In this document: positions 12,098 to 23,543 of the stretch, one piece after another
How the letters are laid out: every line of letters begins with the position of its first letter
Numbering within the stretch: position 1 is the first letter of the stretch
NCBI GenBank assembly: GCA_002897115.2
Contig: BCIH01000004.1
Coordinates: forward strand, 886,064 to 950,063
From: Prototheca cutis
Lineage: Eukaryota; Chlorophyta; Trebouxiophyceae; Chlorellales; Chlorellaceae
Reading direction: 5' to 3'
Length of the DNA stretch: 64,000 nt
The notes under the pieces: model-generated
Seen by the model: the letters and a program-made list of their open reading frames with translations, nothing else
What the model was told of the DNA's origin: nothing
Database searches by the model: none
Made by a program: the position numbers and the translations under genes

Positions 12098-14396
12098 ATG
12101 ATGAGTCATTGTCGCGCTGCGGCGGTGTGCATCTGCCTGGCACTCCTGTGTCAGGGTGGCCATGCACGCGGCTTGCAGCAGGCCAACCCATTTCTGGCCT
12201 CCCCAGGTGCATCGCCCACCAATGGGGCAGCTGCACCGACATCTAATGTGGTCGGGAGTCCGGTGGAGGAGTCGGCTCCCACGATCGAGCCTCCGGCGGG
12301 GACCGGCCCCGTGCCTGAGACTGGTGACGGCTGTGCGTGCACGACGGACGGACTATCGGGTGGCGCAAACACGACCCGCATTGGCTGCGGACAGTGGGAC
12401 GTTGCCTCGGGATCTAATGCATTTACATGCTACGTCCAAGTGAGTATGGCCGTCATGGTGGGAAGGCCTGGCCGGATCGTGTGCCGTCGGGTGGGTCGTA
12501 CCTTGCCGACCAGGGTCCTTGGTGCAACATCCCTTTGAGAGACACGCGAACCCACATTCTTCCGCAACCCCACCCATGCCTGTAGAACCCTGATACATGC
12601 ACCAACTCCAGGCTGTCCCAGTCATCGCGTTTCCCCGGGGCCGCGTCCCGCGCCTGCACGGCTGAGGAAGCCGCCCTGCCTTCTGTGGGCACCCTGCTCG
12701 CCACTTCGCCCCAGCTAACCAGCTACCTGGAGGCCCTCAAGACCGCCGGCTTGAACAGCATCCCGGGGACGCAAGTGACCAGTGAGTTTCTGTGTCAGGA
12801 TGGATGCTGGTCTGGGCTGCATTTCATTCGTGCCGCTGCTCGCCATCAGAGGGAAAGGTTTGCACTGCCGGCACCCGGCACGCGCCCTACACGAGCCTGT
12901 GACAGGGGCCCGGTGCGATGGGGCAGGACATCCCTCTGGTAGAAAAATGCATCTGCGCTTGTCTGTGCAATCCGTGACCACTCGCCCCATCACCAATGCC
13001 ACAGTCTTTGCGCCCACCAACGCGGCATTCGCTGCGGCAGAGGGGACAGGTGTCGCGACGGCGGAGCAGCTGCAGGACCCTGCCTTCCTCAAGCCGTTGC
13101 TGGAGCGCACGCTGGTTGCAGGCCGGTACGTCGCCAGCAACCTCACGGCCGGGCTCACGCTGCGCACGCTGGGCGACGACGATCTGCCCGTGGGTTCCTC
13201 TGCAGGTTTGTGTGGACGGAGTTGAAGGGTTGGGGCTGGGCTGTACTGCGGGTGGGGGAATCTCTGGGTGTGCGGTGCCAGTACTGTGTTCGATGCTACA
13301 CTCTACGTGGCACAGGACCAAATTTTCCTAATGCATGTGCACCTTCTCTGACGTGTATTGCCATCGCAAAATCGCAGGTGGGCCAACTGTGGGCGGGGCC
13401 GGCGTGACCCTGGCTGATATCCTGGGCACCAACGGTGTTCTCTTTCTCATGGACGGGTTCCCTGGAGGGCTCGGAGCCGCGCCCGCGGGTGAACCTGTTC
13501 CTGAGCCAGTTCTGGCGCCAGTCCTGGAACCATCACCGGAACCGTCCAACCCTGTGACGCCGCCACCAAGCCTCGAGGTATTCCCGCCGCCTCCCGCAAT
13601 GTCGCCTCCCATCTTGCCCCCACCAGTCATGCCAACACCGCCTGTGGTGGAGGTGATGCCCCCCCCGCCACCTGTTGTGGCCGAATCGCCGCCGCCACCG
13701 GTTGTCATCGAATCGCCTCCTCCGGTTGCGTTGCCGCCACCGGTTGTCATCGAATCGCCGCCGCCACCGGTTGTCATCGAATCGCCGCCGCCACCGGTTG
13801 TCATCAAATCGCCGCCGCCACCAGTACCATCGCCTTCCCCGCCGCCACCAGTGGCATCGCCTTCCCCGCCGCCACCAGTGGCATCGCCTTCCCCGCCGCC
13901 ACCAGTGGCATCGCCGCCTCCGAATCCACCTCCTTCGCCAGTGGTCACTGTGTATCCCAGGTATGTCGCGTGGGTGACGTCCATGAGTTGTTAGGGCCAG
14001 CAGGGGCTGTGATGGAGTGCCATGCTCTGCGGAAGAACAGGGGTTATCCTACGACCCATGCAGCGCCATAACAGCAGAAAGCATGATCCCCATGCCATAC
14101 TCCCGCATGCATGCCATGTACTCCAAGCTGATCCCCTCTCCACCCCACTCTGCAACTGCAGTCCTGGGAGCACGCAGCTGACGACGCCCATGCCGGCGGG
14201 GAGTGCCTTTGCCGGCTGCGTCTGCAGCACCACGGACTACAGTGGCACCGTGTTCACGGGTCAGCCCGGCTGCGCTTCACGGGTGGATAGCGGGTTCCTG
14301 CTGCCAATCACCATGTGCTACGTGCAGGACCCCGCACAGTGTCCCACGGCCTTTGCCTCTACCGTGTACCCCGGGGCCGCTTGGCAGCTGTGCTGA
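12098..14396 (+). CDS. Secreted fasciclin (FAS1) protein 2 with extensin-like SPPPP repeats
   Basis: The product starts with a signal peptide (AVCICLALLCQGGHA). It continues with a linker and the cysteine module seen in the preceding gene (CACTTDG...IGCGQW...CYVQ, then FPGAASRAC). A FAS1 domain follows whose H1 motif IFAPTNAAF is rebuilt across an intron, ending near TLADILGTNGVLFLMD. The next exon (about 13379-13960) encodes a stretch of SPPPP-type repeats typical of hydroxyproline-rich wall glycoproteins. The last exon (14161-14396) encodes a second copy of the cysteine module (GCVCSTTD...CYVQDPAQC...YPGAAWQLC) ending exactly at the stop. The protein is probably extracellular and anchored in the wall by the proline-rich rod. 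Adjacent FAS1 genes indicate tandem duplication followed by divergence of the repeat region. Confidence 0.84.
13480..13960 (+). repeat. Coding minisatellite for SPPPP/PPV repeats
   Basis: A unit of about 27 bases encoding ESPPPPVVI recurs around 13680-13815. A second unit of about 27 bases encoding SPSPPPPVA recurs around 13826-13915. The copies are nearly identical at the DNA level, so they expanded recently within the exon of the second FAS1 gene. Confidence 0.85.
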
Positions 14397-14664
14397 GTGA
14401 TCATTCGCTGAATCCTGGAACGTGAGGCTATTCGCCTCGCGCTGTGTGCATTTGATTGTTGTGAAAAAGAGCGCTCCGCTCGAGGGGGCCAGCGGGACGC
14501 CGGGGGTCCGGGACTTGAGGGGTGTGGCCGGCACGAGATCAATAGGGCGTCCGGCGCGGGTCGACTGGCCGGGCGGGCCAGAGACCGAGCACCGGATGCC
14601 AAACCGGCGCAGTCGTGGTGTCAATTGGAATTATTTTGGTATTTGGGGACCTTCCATTGCCGGC

Positions 14665-15529
14665 ATGGTCTTCCGGCAGCACGAGCTGCGCCTGCCAGGC
14701 GTGTCCCGGGGGTGCCACCTGGTCACCAAACACATTCTCCAGGAGATTGCACCCAGTCTGCAGGGCATTTCCGTGGGACTGTGTCACGTCTTCATCAAGC
14801 ACACATCCGCATCGCTTACCCTCAACGAAAACGCTGATCCGGACGTCCGGGTGCGCGCTGCGCCAGGCCTGGCCCGGGGGAATCTGTGCTGGACGGGAGG
14901 AGGGCCGCTGCCCGGGGACGTGTGCGGGCCCAACCCCGGCTCCCGGCCGTGACAGTGCGGTCAAACCACCGTCCAAGCGCGATCCAACCACGCAGGTGGA
15001 CATGGAGACCTTCCTCAACAAGACGGTGCCGGAGGGAGCCAGGGCACCATGGGTCCACACAGATGAAGGGTGAGCGCTGACAGAGTGGCCCTGGGATGAC
15101 AGTGCCGTGCTCGCAGCTGCGGCAAGGAGGGGGACACACCGCTGTGGCTGTGAGCATGTCAGAGCTCGACAGTCAAGGTCTCTCCCACCTTCGCTGCCGC
15201 CGGCCGCCACAGGGACGACGACATGCCCGCGCATGTAAAGTCCAGCATGCTTGGAGCCTCGGTGACAATCCCCATCACCAATGGCCAGCTCAACCTAGGC
15301 ACCTGGCAGGTACTGCAAATGGGTGAGATGATGCGGGCATGGCTGACTAAAGATCATTCTCAAAGTTGAGGAAATTGCCCTCTCCGTCGCCGTCAAGTCG
15401 GCGGCCGCCCAGAGCCCGGCACACCACGGCTTTCCATGTGTCTGCCCAACTACACAGGGCATCTGGCTGTGTGAGCATAGAAACCACGGTGGGGGCAGAC
15501 ATCTGGTGGTCACCATTCAAGGCGAGTAG
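14665..15529 (+). CDS. UPF0047/YjbQ family protein
   Basis: Four exons fit phase by phase: 14665-14850, 14996-15069, 15213-15309 and 15458-15529, giving about 142 residues, the usual family length. Visible family motifs are [32 protein letters not shown] (usual form H-x-EGxDDMPAH), [12 protein letters not shown] and [13 protein letters not shown]. The conserved His and Glu residues of the presumed active site are all present. Bacterial YjbQ can carry out a weak thiamine-phosphate synthase reaction, but the physiological role is unsettled. No obvious transit peptide follows the chosen ATG at 14665. An in-frame ATG at 14596 would add 23 residues. The family is common in bacteria and archaea and patchy in eukaryotes; the introns show this copy is nuclear. 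Confidence 0.9.
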
Positions 15530-16301
15530 GAGGAGGAATCGACGACGGCCGACTGCACAGAGGCCTGTAGCCGGTGGGCTGCAGTGGGCAGGGGAGGAGG
15601 TGATACGCCCGGCCTGCAGACTCAGCCTTCAATCCATGCACAGATTCAGCGACAAAGGAGAGCACTTGGATGATTCCCACACCGTATCTCAGGCGTGAAC
15701 GTTTTGTTTGTGGCCTTGGACCTTTTATGTTGTCAGTAGACACAGGTCATGTGCTTGGGAGGCGGCAGCCTAGTTGCCACCCTCCGGCGGGGGCCCTATT
15801 CCTCTACCCTGGTATTTCTAGCATGCCTTGAAAGTTTCTCACCTGACCCTCGGATCGGCAAGGTATCAGGCAGTTACATCGAAATGTGGTGTGGCATTCT
15901 GTGGGCCCCGGCAGGGCGGACGTGATGTCAAAAGGGACAGGGGTGGGCTTTGGTTGGGGGCGCCCGTCCCACATGGTTGTGGCGCGGGAGCCAAAGAATT
16001 CTGGGAATCTGACAAAGGTGCGCCTACAGTTTGAGCGGAGCGCCGTGGTGTGCGGCGCAAAGGAATCAATCAAGGGTGCGTTTCGAGCCGAGAGACTGGC
16101 TCCCCGGCGTATGCAGCAGCGTGAGTGGGTGGGGTGGCAGGTTGCGCATGCCATCCACGAGCCACACCACCCAAGCGCATGCACACAAACTCTCTCACAC
16201 ACACACACACGCCGCGACGGGTGGACAGTCATGCAACGGGCAATGATGCAGTGCGCAAACCAAGCGCTTGTGGGTTTCGGCCGATTTCCTCGGCAACCGT
16301 C
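15530..16301. other. Intergenic stretch between convergent genes
   Basis: Holds the 3' ends of the UPF0047 gene (+) and the following minus-strand gene. A short CA run occurs at about 16197-16210. No coding signal is supported. Confidence 0.45.
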
Positions 16302-17814
16302 TCAGGTCTGCCGGCTAGCCGGGGATTGCTGGTGCCCTGAGATTGCCTCCAGCACCGCTGTCAGCGCCGAGATGAGCGTCTCGGCGGAAGACTGCTGCTC
16401 CTGCGAGGTGCTGGCCCCACCCTCGAGCATGCTGCGCAGCTGCACGGCCAGCGAAGGCTGCAGTTGCGGCGGGATTGCCGCCAGCACATCAGATGCGACG
16501 GGCGGACTAGCCACGGCCCCAGGCGCCGAAACCGGTCGGGGTGCCGGATGTTGCTGCGGGGGCGGAGTCGGGCGCTGTCCCAACTGCATAATATTTTGGG
16601 GGCGGTGTATCAGGGTTCAGGCACTTTTGGAATGGGGAAACCCTCTGTTGGGTACACAACACTCATGTACACACCCTCACCCTGCAAGGGCACACCGCAT
16701 CGGCGCCCAGGTATCCAACACCCCTTGCCTCAAACCCCCCCCCCATCTCAACCTGCCCCAGATGAAAACATAGACAGTTCCCTCGGCAGGCCGCACCTGG
16801 ACAAAGGGGCTGGCGACGGGCTGCGGGGGCTGCGGGATCTGCACGCGCTGACTCGGCGGGGTGGCGGCTCCCGACGCTGACTCAACGCCAGCCAGGCCCG
16901 CCTGCACTGACGACAGCTGTTGCAGCCGGGACACGGCTGAACTCAGCGAGCCCAGCGCGGTGGACGCGGCGGCCGATGACTCCGCGCGGGCGGAAACACG
17001 GGCGATAAATTTTGCCGCTGCCGAGCTGCTCGTCTCCGCGCCTCGGAAGGCGGGTGCCGGGGCAAAGCCTCCGGGCTGGGCCACCGAGCCAGATGCTGAG
17101 AAAATAGTTTGAGCTCGTGGGAGCCGACGTCAACGAGGGTCAACTGAGCACGTCGCGCATCAACAGTGCTATCGCCCGTGGCAACACCCCGGACAACGCG
17201 CCAGCAGGACAACAGGATAACTGACACGCCACCTCAGCGCCCACAAAACACCCATGCCTGTCATGTCCCCCCCCCCCCCCCCCCAGCTCACCAAAGGCGC
17301 TGCGGGAGGAGCGCTGCAGGGCTGCACGCTGCTCCTCCCGTTCCACGAGGAAGGAGCGCCTGGCCCGCCAGTCCAGCAGTCTGAGCAGTTCCAGCGACAC
17401 GACGGCGTGAGTGTGGGTTGAGTCGGTGACAATGTCGCTGAGTTGTGAAAGGACCTCCACGGGTACGGGGTACAGGGCCTCCGGTGCGATGCTGGCCAGC
17501 TGGCTGGTGGAGGGGCCAGCTTCCGCAGGGACCTGGGGCCCGGGACTGGGGGTCAGTCGCAGGCGCTTTGGCGCGGGCCCCGGGGCCTCCCGCTGACTTC
17601 GGGAGGCCAAACCTACGGCCGCCGTAATTGCAGCCATCTGTTGGCTGTGGTAATTAATGTGCGGGCGAACTCGGCGGGTGGCTGTGGCGCCGGGCACCGG
17701 CAGGTGCTGCGGAGGAGTTGGAAGCACCTGCGGCCGAGAGTCCGGGGCCTCGCCACCGGTAATCGGAGTCTGTGCAATCGGCTTTTGCTCTTGTTCCTCC
17801 TCCTCGGAGTGCAT
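16302..17814 (-). CDS. Unrecognised Ala/Pro/Gln-rich protein, possibly nuclear
   Basis: Three exons join in phase: from 17814 to about 17296, then about 17099-16791, then about 16588-16302. The protein starts MHSEEEEQEQ. It has a basic KRLRL stretch that could act as a nuclear signal, a short helical segment (SLELLRLLDWRARRSFLVER) and long low-complexity Ala/Ser/Pro regions. It ends with a helical segment around VQLRSMLEGG...LISALTAVLEAISG. I recognise no family. An upstream exon is possible because the frame remains open to an acceptor-like site near 17900 and another coding-like segment lies near 18050-18130. Domain searches would be needed to name it. Confidence 0.6.
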
Positions 17815-19281
17815 GGCTGTTCTCAAACGGCGGGCATGCCACGGCCGTTCCGGGTCCGGCTTCGGATCACGGCAGCGCACCGCTTCGCGCCGTACCCTGG
17901 CAAAGGCAGGGGGGATGGGGAGTCAATGCGCCCATGGGCGGGGAGAAACACCGTCCACACATAGTCCACCTCATACCCGCATCAGGACCACCATCACAAA
18001 CGAATCACACAAAATGATCCATTTACACGGATCCTATGCCAGTCGGAGGGCGCACCTGCCCGAAATGTGCCTGGGCCCTCGACGGAACCCTGACGCCCAA
18101 AACTCGTGACTTCCGCAGAGGCAGCACCCTGTAGAATCAGAAACGCAGTGTGAAAACACACCTCAAATGAAGATCATTGTGATGCAAAATGGATGAGATG
18201 TGACGGGGCTGCGATGGCGTTCTCGAGCGCGGGCACAAAACACGCCATTTTAGGGCCGATAGCGAAGGCCCTGCTGTGATGCTCCATACGTTCCCGTTAT
18301 GGTGCGGAGGCAGCTCACCCTGAACAGAACTTGTAAGGACGCGCTTCTACTGCGACATTTTGAACGCCTAATGGGGGTTGCAACGCGCCCAATTTTGTTA
18401 TTTCATAGTGGAGAGATTTTTCAGATCGACACGTGGGGTCGGCTGCAGTTTGGGCATCCGTCCGGCCACCTGTCGCGGCAGGAGAATGGTGCACGCCGCC
18501 AATCTCGAGCCGCTCGGATTATCTTGCAACAGGATGGATCATGTTTTCGACATACGGGTGCACCGCGTGCTAGCCTCAGCTCATACTGGAACGCCCTCCC
18601 CGCGATGCACATCGGAATGGAAGGGCGGCGTCCAACGAGGGTCATGACTTTGTCCCCGGCCTCGCATGTTCATACATTGCTCCTTCCAAGGCAAGTACCA
18701 TGTGGTCACAACGAGTATTTCCAGCAAAGGTGAAAGGTGGATGGGAGACCCCAATTGGGATTGCCACGTCCACTCGCGGCCGTCCTGTCCTGGTACGCCG
18801 GCCGGCCGCTCGGCACCCCGCTACGTGTCGACGCTACACGGACCGGCCCTGGCACTCCTCAAAACTGCTCCCCGCACAGTGCCCTGCCAAGATCCGCCTC
18901 CTGCTCCACATTCCCTGGCATTCCGGCCGTGCCTGGGCCAATTAGGATGAGCCTTGGGATGAACCTAGACAATTGCAGCACCTGCAGCGTTGTCCGGCAG
19001 GGTACTGCTCGTTTGGACAGATCCATGTGAACTGGGCTTGTCTTCTGGCCAGCACTCATCCAGTGCGGTTGCCAGGGCATTTCCCCCAAACCCTACTGCA
19101 TGCCCGCCACTGGCTCGCCCCACCCAGCGGTCCTTCGGAGCCCATTCGGGCCGGGTTAGTGAGGTCATCCGCATTCGGGCAGCTTAGCAGGCAGCGATGC
19201 CAGCCTGCCCCACAAGGTCCAGCCCGTAACCCCCAACAACACAGCGCATGCTACTGCTTGCGGAAACCAAAATAGCCAAAA
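17815..19281. other. Mostly non-coding stretch, possible 5' exons of the minus gene
   Basis: Near 17840-17900 and 18050-18130 the minus strand has acceptor/donor-flanked open segments that may be 5' exons of the preceding minus-strand gene. From 18150 to 19281 I see only short overlapping frames on both strands, without a domain or splice logic. This part should include the 3' end of the PEX22-like gene. Confidence 0.4.
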
Positions 19282-20469
19282 CTATGATTGCCGTACCGTC
19301 TCTGCCGCGGCGTCAATGTGCAGCTGGGGCTCGAGCTGGCGGACCATGGAGGCCTTGCCCTCCAGAGTCCCACAAAACAGCAATCGCTGCGGCGGCATCA
19401 CGCCCCCCGTGCCGCCCACCAGCCCCGCGTGCTCCAGCGCGCCGCGCACCGCTGCCTCCCCGACGTCAGACTCGACATGGACCAGCAGGTAGAGCTCGGC
19501 GCGGCCGGCCAGCGCCGCCGCCAGCGCCGCGGCGCCGGGGACAATCTCCGCGCCGCCCTCCAGCTCGGCCGCACCCCGTTCCTGCGGCAGGGCCAGGACG
19601 GCACAGCGCTGTTCTCATTGTTGTCGTCGTTACTTGAAGAGGGAGAAAGGTCATGGCATGGCCATGCAGAGGGCGATGCTGTGGGCATGCCAGCCGGGCA
19701 CCCCCACCCCAACACGCACCCACCCACGCATACCCGAACCAGGGTGCCGGGCACCGACAGGGTGACGACACGGGCACCCTGCAGCTTCCGCAAGTTGGGT
19801 ACTCCCAGGCCCGCTGCGCCGCTCGGCCGCTCCGATGGGAATGCCATCTGCGAGGCGCGCGCCCCGCTCCTCGCGTGCGTGTCACCGATGCCGGCCTGCA
19901 GAGTGGAGATGCTTCGCACTCGTGAATGCACACGCAGCGAACCGTCTCGGGGGACACATGCCTGCCTGCATCAGGGCTAGTTCATCACAGCGGTCACCAC
20001 GACAAGCACACCGCACCCTGCACACACCTGCGAGCTGCTGGCATGCGTTGCGGCCGCCCCAGCCATAGCCACTCTGCCCGCCTCCGCCCTTTTTGCTGTC
20101 ACTGCACGTGGGGCGTAGGGCACGGTGAATGGTGCAGTCGTGCATATTTCTCAGTCCTACAATGCCATGGGCAGCCGAGCTCGTGTGGATCGCGGGGCCC
20201 TCCCCGCCACGCACATCGTCTGGATCGCAGCTGGAGGTATCCATAGATGAATGCTGCCAAGCCCAGGATGCTGGTGATGGACCATGCCGCCGCGCTCGAT
20301 CCCTGTAATGCATGATGTAAATTTCCACGTAAATTCTGTGCCGAGCGCAAGGCCCGTGTGCAAGGCGCACAGCGTCCCGACACAACAGTGGCCCTTGCCG
20401 GGTACCCACCCCGGCACTGTTGTGCAGCCTGGAGAGCACTCCCCGCAGTATCGATCTGATGTAATCCAT
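19282..20469 (-). CDS. PEX22: Peroxin 22-like protein (PEX22)
   Basis: Exon 1 (20469-20410) encodes MDYIRSILRGVLSRLHNSAG. It joins in phase to an exon from 20302 that encodes a transmembrane helix (SITSILGLAAFIYGYLQL). A third exon starts at 19945 and contains LRKLQGARVVTLSVPGTL. The last coding part has AELYLLVHVESDVGEAAVR, LEHAGLVG, GVMPPQRLLFCGTLEGKAS and MVRQLEPQLHID. These blocks match plant PEX22, the peroxisomal membrane anchor of the ubiquitin-conjugating enzyme PEX4 used in PEX5 receptor recycling. The last few residues are uncertain: reading through gives a stop at 19282, but a GT after the Ala/Glu/Thr stretch could start another intron. No ATG opens the main exon, so simple frame calling would miss this gene. 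Confidence 0.82.
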
Positions 20470-21189
20470 GGTTCACAACGGAACTACTGCACACGAAACA
20501 TTGCACGCAACAGCGGCAACCGTTTGGGAGCTGCAGCGTGTTTTGACGACCGCTTTGTAGGTGATGATGTTTTCGTGATGATGTTCGTGGACGCAGGACC
20601 GAAGAGGGCGCCACCCAATCAGCTCCCCGCCGTCAAAATCTCCTTCAGCACGGACACTGATGCATCACTGCACCGTCATAGCTGCCGTCTGGAGCTCACA
20701 CGAGGCCAGCCCAAGCGTGGGGCATGCCAGGAGCCACGTGCAGACACCCCACTTCAAAACGGCAAGGACACTGGAGACCCCCGGAGAGGTGCACTCTGCT
20801 GTGATCAGTCCGACGCCGCTGCATTGCAAACCGGCAGGCACCTGCCATGCCGCAAGATGGCATGGCCCTGGGTCACGGAGCATCCTACTGTCCACGGTCA
20901 TCGCGCGGTCCCATGCCCTTGTTTGGCCAGGTAGCAGTCCATTGACTGGCGGCCTGTCTCTCAGTGCGTGCCCACGTGATCTCCACACTGCCGTGGGAGT
21001 GCGTGCGTGCGTTCAAGCATCCGCCAGACACAAGAGACGGCCTGCTGTCGGCACGGCGCGTCGATGCAGACTCAATCTGTTGGTGCTCTCAGAGAAGCCG
21101 CCTCAACGGGCGCAAAGATGGGCAAACTCCGCAAGACCTACGAGTTGATATTTGGGAGGGGGGCCCAACCGCTGAAGCCGGTGCGTGGC
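20470..21189. other. Region upstream of PEX22, no firm gene
   Basis: Open frames on both strands overlap here without a recognisable domain. A minus-strand segment near 21075-21145, preceded by a TAG acceptor, could be an alternative last exon of the next minus-strand gene. Confidence 0.35.
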
Positions 21190-23315
21190 TCAAGGAGGAG
21201 GCAGGCACATTGCGTGGATGTGCTGCGCAGGCGGGGGCGAGCCATTCTCTCGAGTATTCAAGATTCCCCACCACCCACTGCCCACCTCTTCCGGGATGGC
21301 TTCTGGCGAGAGGAGTGTGGGTATGGCTTCCTGGGCAATTTCGTGGTGCCTTTTTTGCCTTTTCCGAGCAGACAAGGATTCCGTCTGGTACTCCTGTGCG
21401 ATGGACATGCTGAGAGGGCCTGGGCCTGCCGACGCTCGGTGGTATGTGTTGATGCAGCCAGGGCACGCACAGGCAAGCTGTGATAGCACAGTCCGACATC
21501 TGCCCATCCAGTCACCGATCCCCCCGGCAGCTCTGCGAGACCTCCCACCTTGGCCNNNNNNNNNNNNNNNNNNNNNNNNNNNNNNNNNNNNNNNNNNNNN
21601 NNNNNNNNNNNNNNNNNNNNNNNNNNNNNNNNNNNNNNNNNNNNNNNNNNNNNNNNNNNNNNNNNNNNNNCCCCCCTTCACACACACACATGCACGCACA
21701 CGCAGACGTACCTCTATTCGAGCCTGGGCGGCGGCAACAAGCTGGTCATAGTCCTCTGGGTGCCGCGCCCGGACGACGTCGTGTAGCGTGCACAGCGTGC
21801 GCCGGTGCTCCTCGTACTCGTCCGGAAATTTTTGCTGCGTGGCCTCCTCGTGATCTGCTTCCAGCTCCAGCCACCGTTGCACTGGGGAGTTGTTAATGGC
21901 AGGGGGNGGGAGGGTGGGGAAGATGGAGGTGGGGCGCGACTCAGACTCCAAGCACCGAGAAAGAGCCTGACCGGCCGCCCCCATCTGACTCAACAACAAC
22001 AAAAGAAAAAGAATCACCCCCATATCAAGCACGCACCGACGTGCAGGTCGTTCTCGGCCAGGATCTCGAGGGAGTAATGGGTATCATGGTAGCTGCCCAG
22101 TTGGGCCCTGTCCAGCACGGTGGCCGCGGAGAGCCGTTCCTGCACCTGCGCGGGTTTGAGTCGCTTCTTCACCCGGTTGTCCTCCTTCAGCCAGCTGGAA
22201 AGAAGGAAGGACGGGAGGGGCTGTTGGTGTTGGAGATGGTTGTCATCCAGTTGTTCCCGAGGAGTGGAGGGTCTCCAAGAGGGGCTAGGGGCCCTGAGAC
22301 CTCTCCCGCACAGCCCCACCCGCCGACAGTGGGGTGAGCCTCCAACAGGCCACACATAACATAGCAGCCTGCCAGGGACCAGCTACCCCTCCCCAGGCTT
22401 CTAGGCTTTTGCTCACTCTTTGAATCGTGAGAGCAGCAGCGTCTGGTGCTGATCGCTGCCGACCTCCAGTCCAGCATGCTTGCGCCGCATGATATCTGTG
22501 ACCTGCGGGGTGGCCATGAGCTCGCCTACGGCCCCGGCGACACCCTCCTCGACGCACCGCATCCGACTGCCGGGCTGGAAGTAGCGCAGATTCACGGGGT
22601 TGAGCCGGCAGTGCCGCAGCGCCGCTGAAGCAAGGTATCGGAACAGTGGCAGTTCTGTGTGTGTGTGTGTTTTGGGGGGGTTGAGGGGTGAGTGCGTGCT
22701 GGAAATCATCGGTGAGTTGCAGGTGCCCAGGTAGTGCATGAAAGAGACAGGGCACTGTCATGTGCTTGGTAGGATTCTGGAAGCCACATAGGGTGGGTAA
22801 ACGGCCTCCCCCCTTTCCAAGCACACTGCCACTGGTTGCCAACGCCCAGCAGCGGTGGGTCCTGCGGCGCCCAAACCCTAAGGAGCACAGAGCACCGTGA
22901 CCCAGAAAAAACATCCCTGCCTGATTTTCGCTTCACCTCGGTCAGGGGATTTTAAATCTGATGTGCTTCTGTCCCTGGCCGGCATCCCGCTGGAAGGAGT
23001 GGGAGTCTTCCACTGCCGGAGGGCCCCCCGGAAGTGGAGCGTGTCGGGGTCTTCATGGGTGGCCTTGATGATGCAGTCCGAGGTGTTCCCCTTGTCCATG
23101 AAGAGCGCGATCTCCGCATTGAGAGCTGGCAGATCCAGTGGGGACACACCATCGTACACTGTCTCCATCCAGAGGCACTGAGGCAACTGGTCTGGGTCCA
23201 TCAGCTTGAGCACCTCCTCCACGTTCCGGCGCCATGTCCCGTTGGCGAGACAGAGGCACGTTGGAGTCCCACCCGCAAAGTTTGTGTCTTCAAAAACTTG
23301 AAGCAAGATCCTCAT
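21190..23315 (-). CDS. Unrecognised conserved-looking protein, interrupted by a gap
   Basis: Exons with consistent phases read from ATG 23315. The first encodes MRILLQVFEDTNFAGG, NVEEVLKLMDPDQLPQCLWM and ALNAEIALFMDKGN. A second (to about 22425) contains LRHCRLNPVNLRYFQPGSR and VGELMATPQVTDIMRRKH. A third (about 22196-22035) has WLKEDNRVKKRLKPAQVQER. A fourth (about 21881-21712) has VQRWLELEADHEEATQQKF and HARHPEDYDQL-like sequence. The last coding-like segment encodes SARKRQKRHHEIAQEAIPTL. The protein looks globular and charged rather than low-complexity, so it is probably real, but I do not recognise the family. An assembly gap at 21556-21670 falls in an intron or hides a short exon. The start lies only 228 bases from the divergent BLISTER-like gene. 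Confidence 0.6.
21556..21670. other. Assembly gap (N run)
   Basis: This run of 115 unknown bases is bordered on the right by a C run and a CA-rich stretch. One more N is at 21907. Confidence 0.98.
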
Positions 23316-23543
23316 TTTGGAATGGCACTGTACAGCGGCAGCGGCCCAGCTTACAATGTGCGCCAGAGATCGTCAGGGAAGGGAAGCCCCTCCCAGGTTT
23401 TGAACACCGGCGCGGAATCTCACGACAGGCTTCGACCACCGGCGACCGGTGTAATGAGTCCAGGCCACATGCACGCAAACACAGTCGTGATCCAGGCTGC
23501 GATCCTGTTATTGAGCTGAGCATCTGTACATGATTGGAATACA
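23316..23543. promoter_or_regulatory. Short divergent intergenic region, likely bidirectional promoter
   Basis: Two predicted start codons face away from each other across 228 bases, the minus-strand unknown gene and the plus-strand BLISTER-like gene. No TATA-like element stands out. The inference rests on geometry only. Confidence 0.4.

Noticed and set aside
13680..13915. Short direct repeats resembling a CRISPR array
   Set aside because: Units are contiguous, in frame and encode SPPPP; there are no unique spacers.
13328..13984. Glycine-rich minus-strand frame (GGGGD repeats)
   Set aside because: Antisense shadow of the SPPPP minisatellite.
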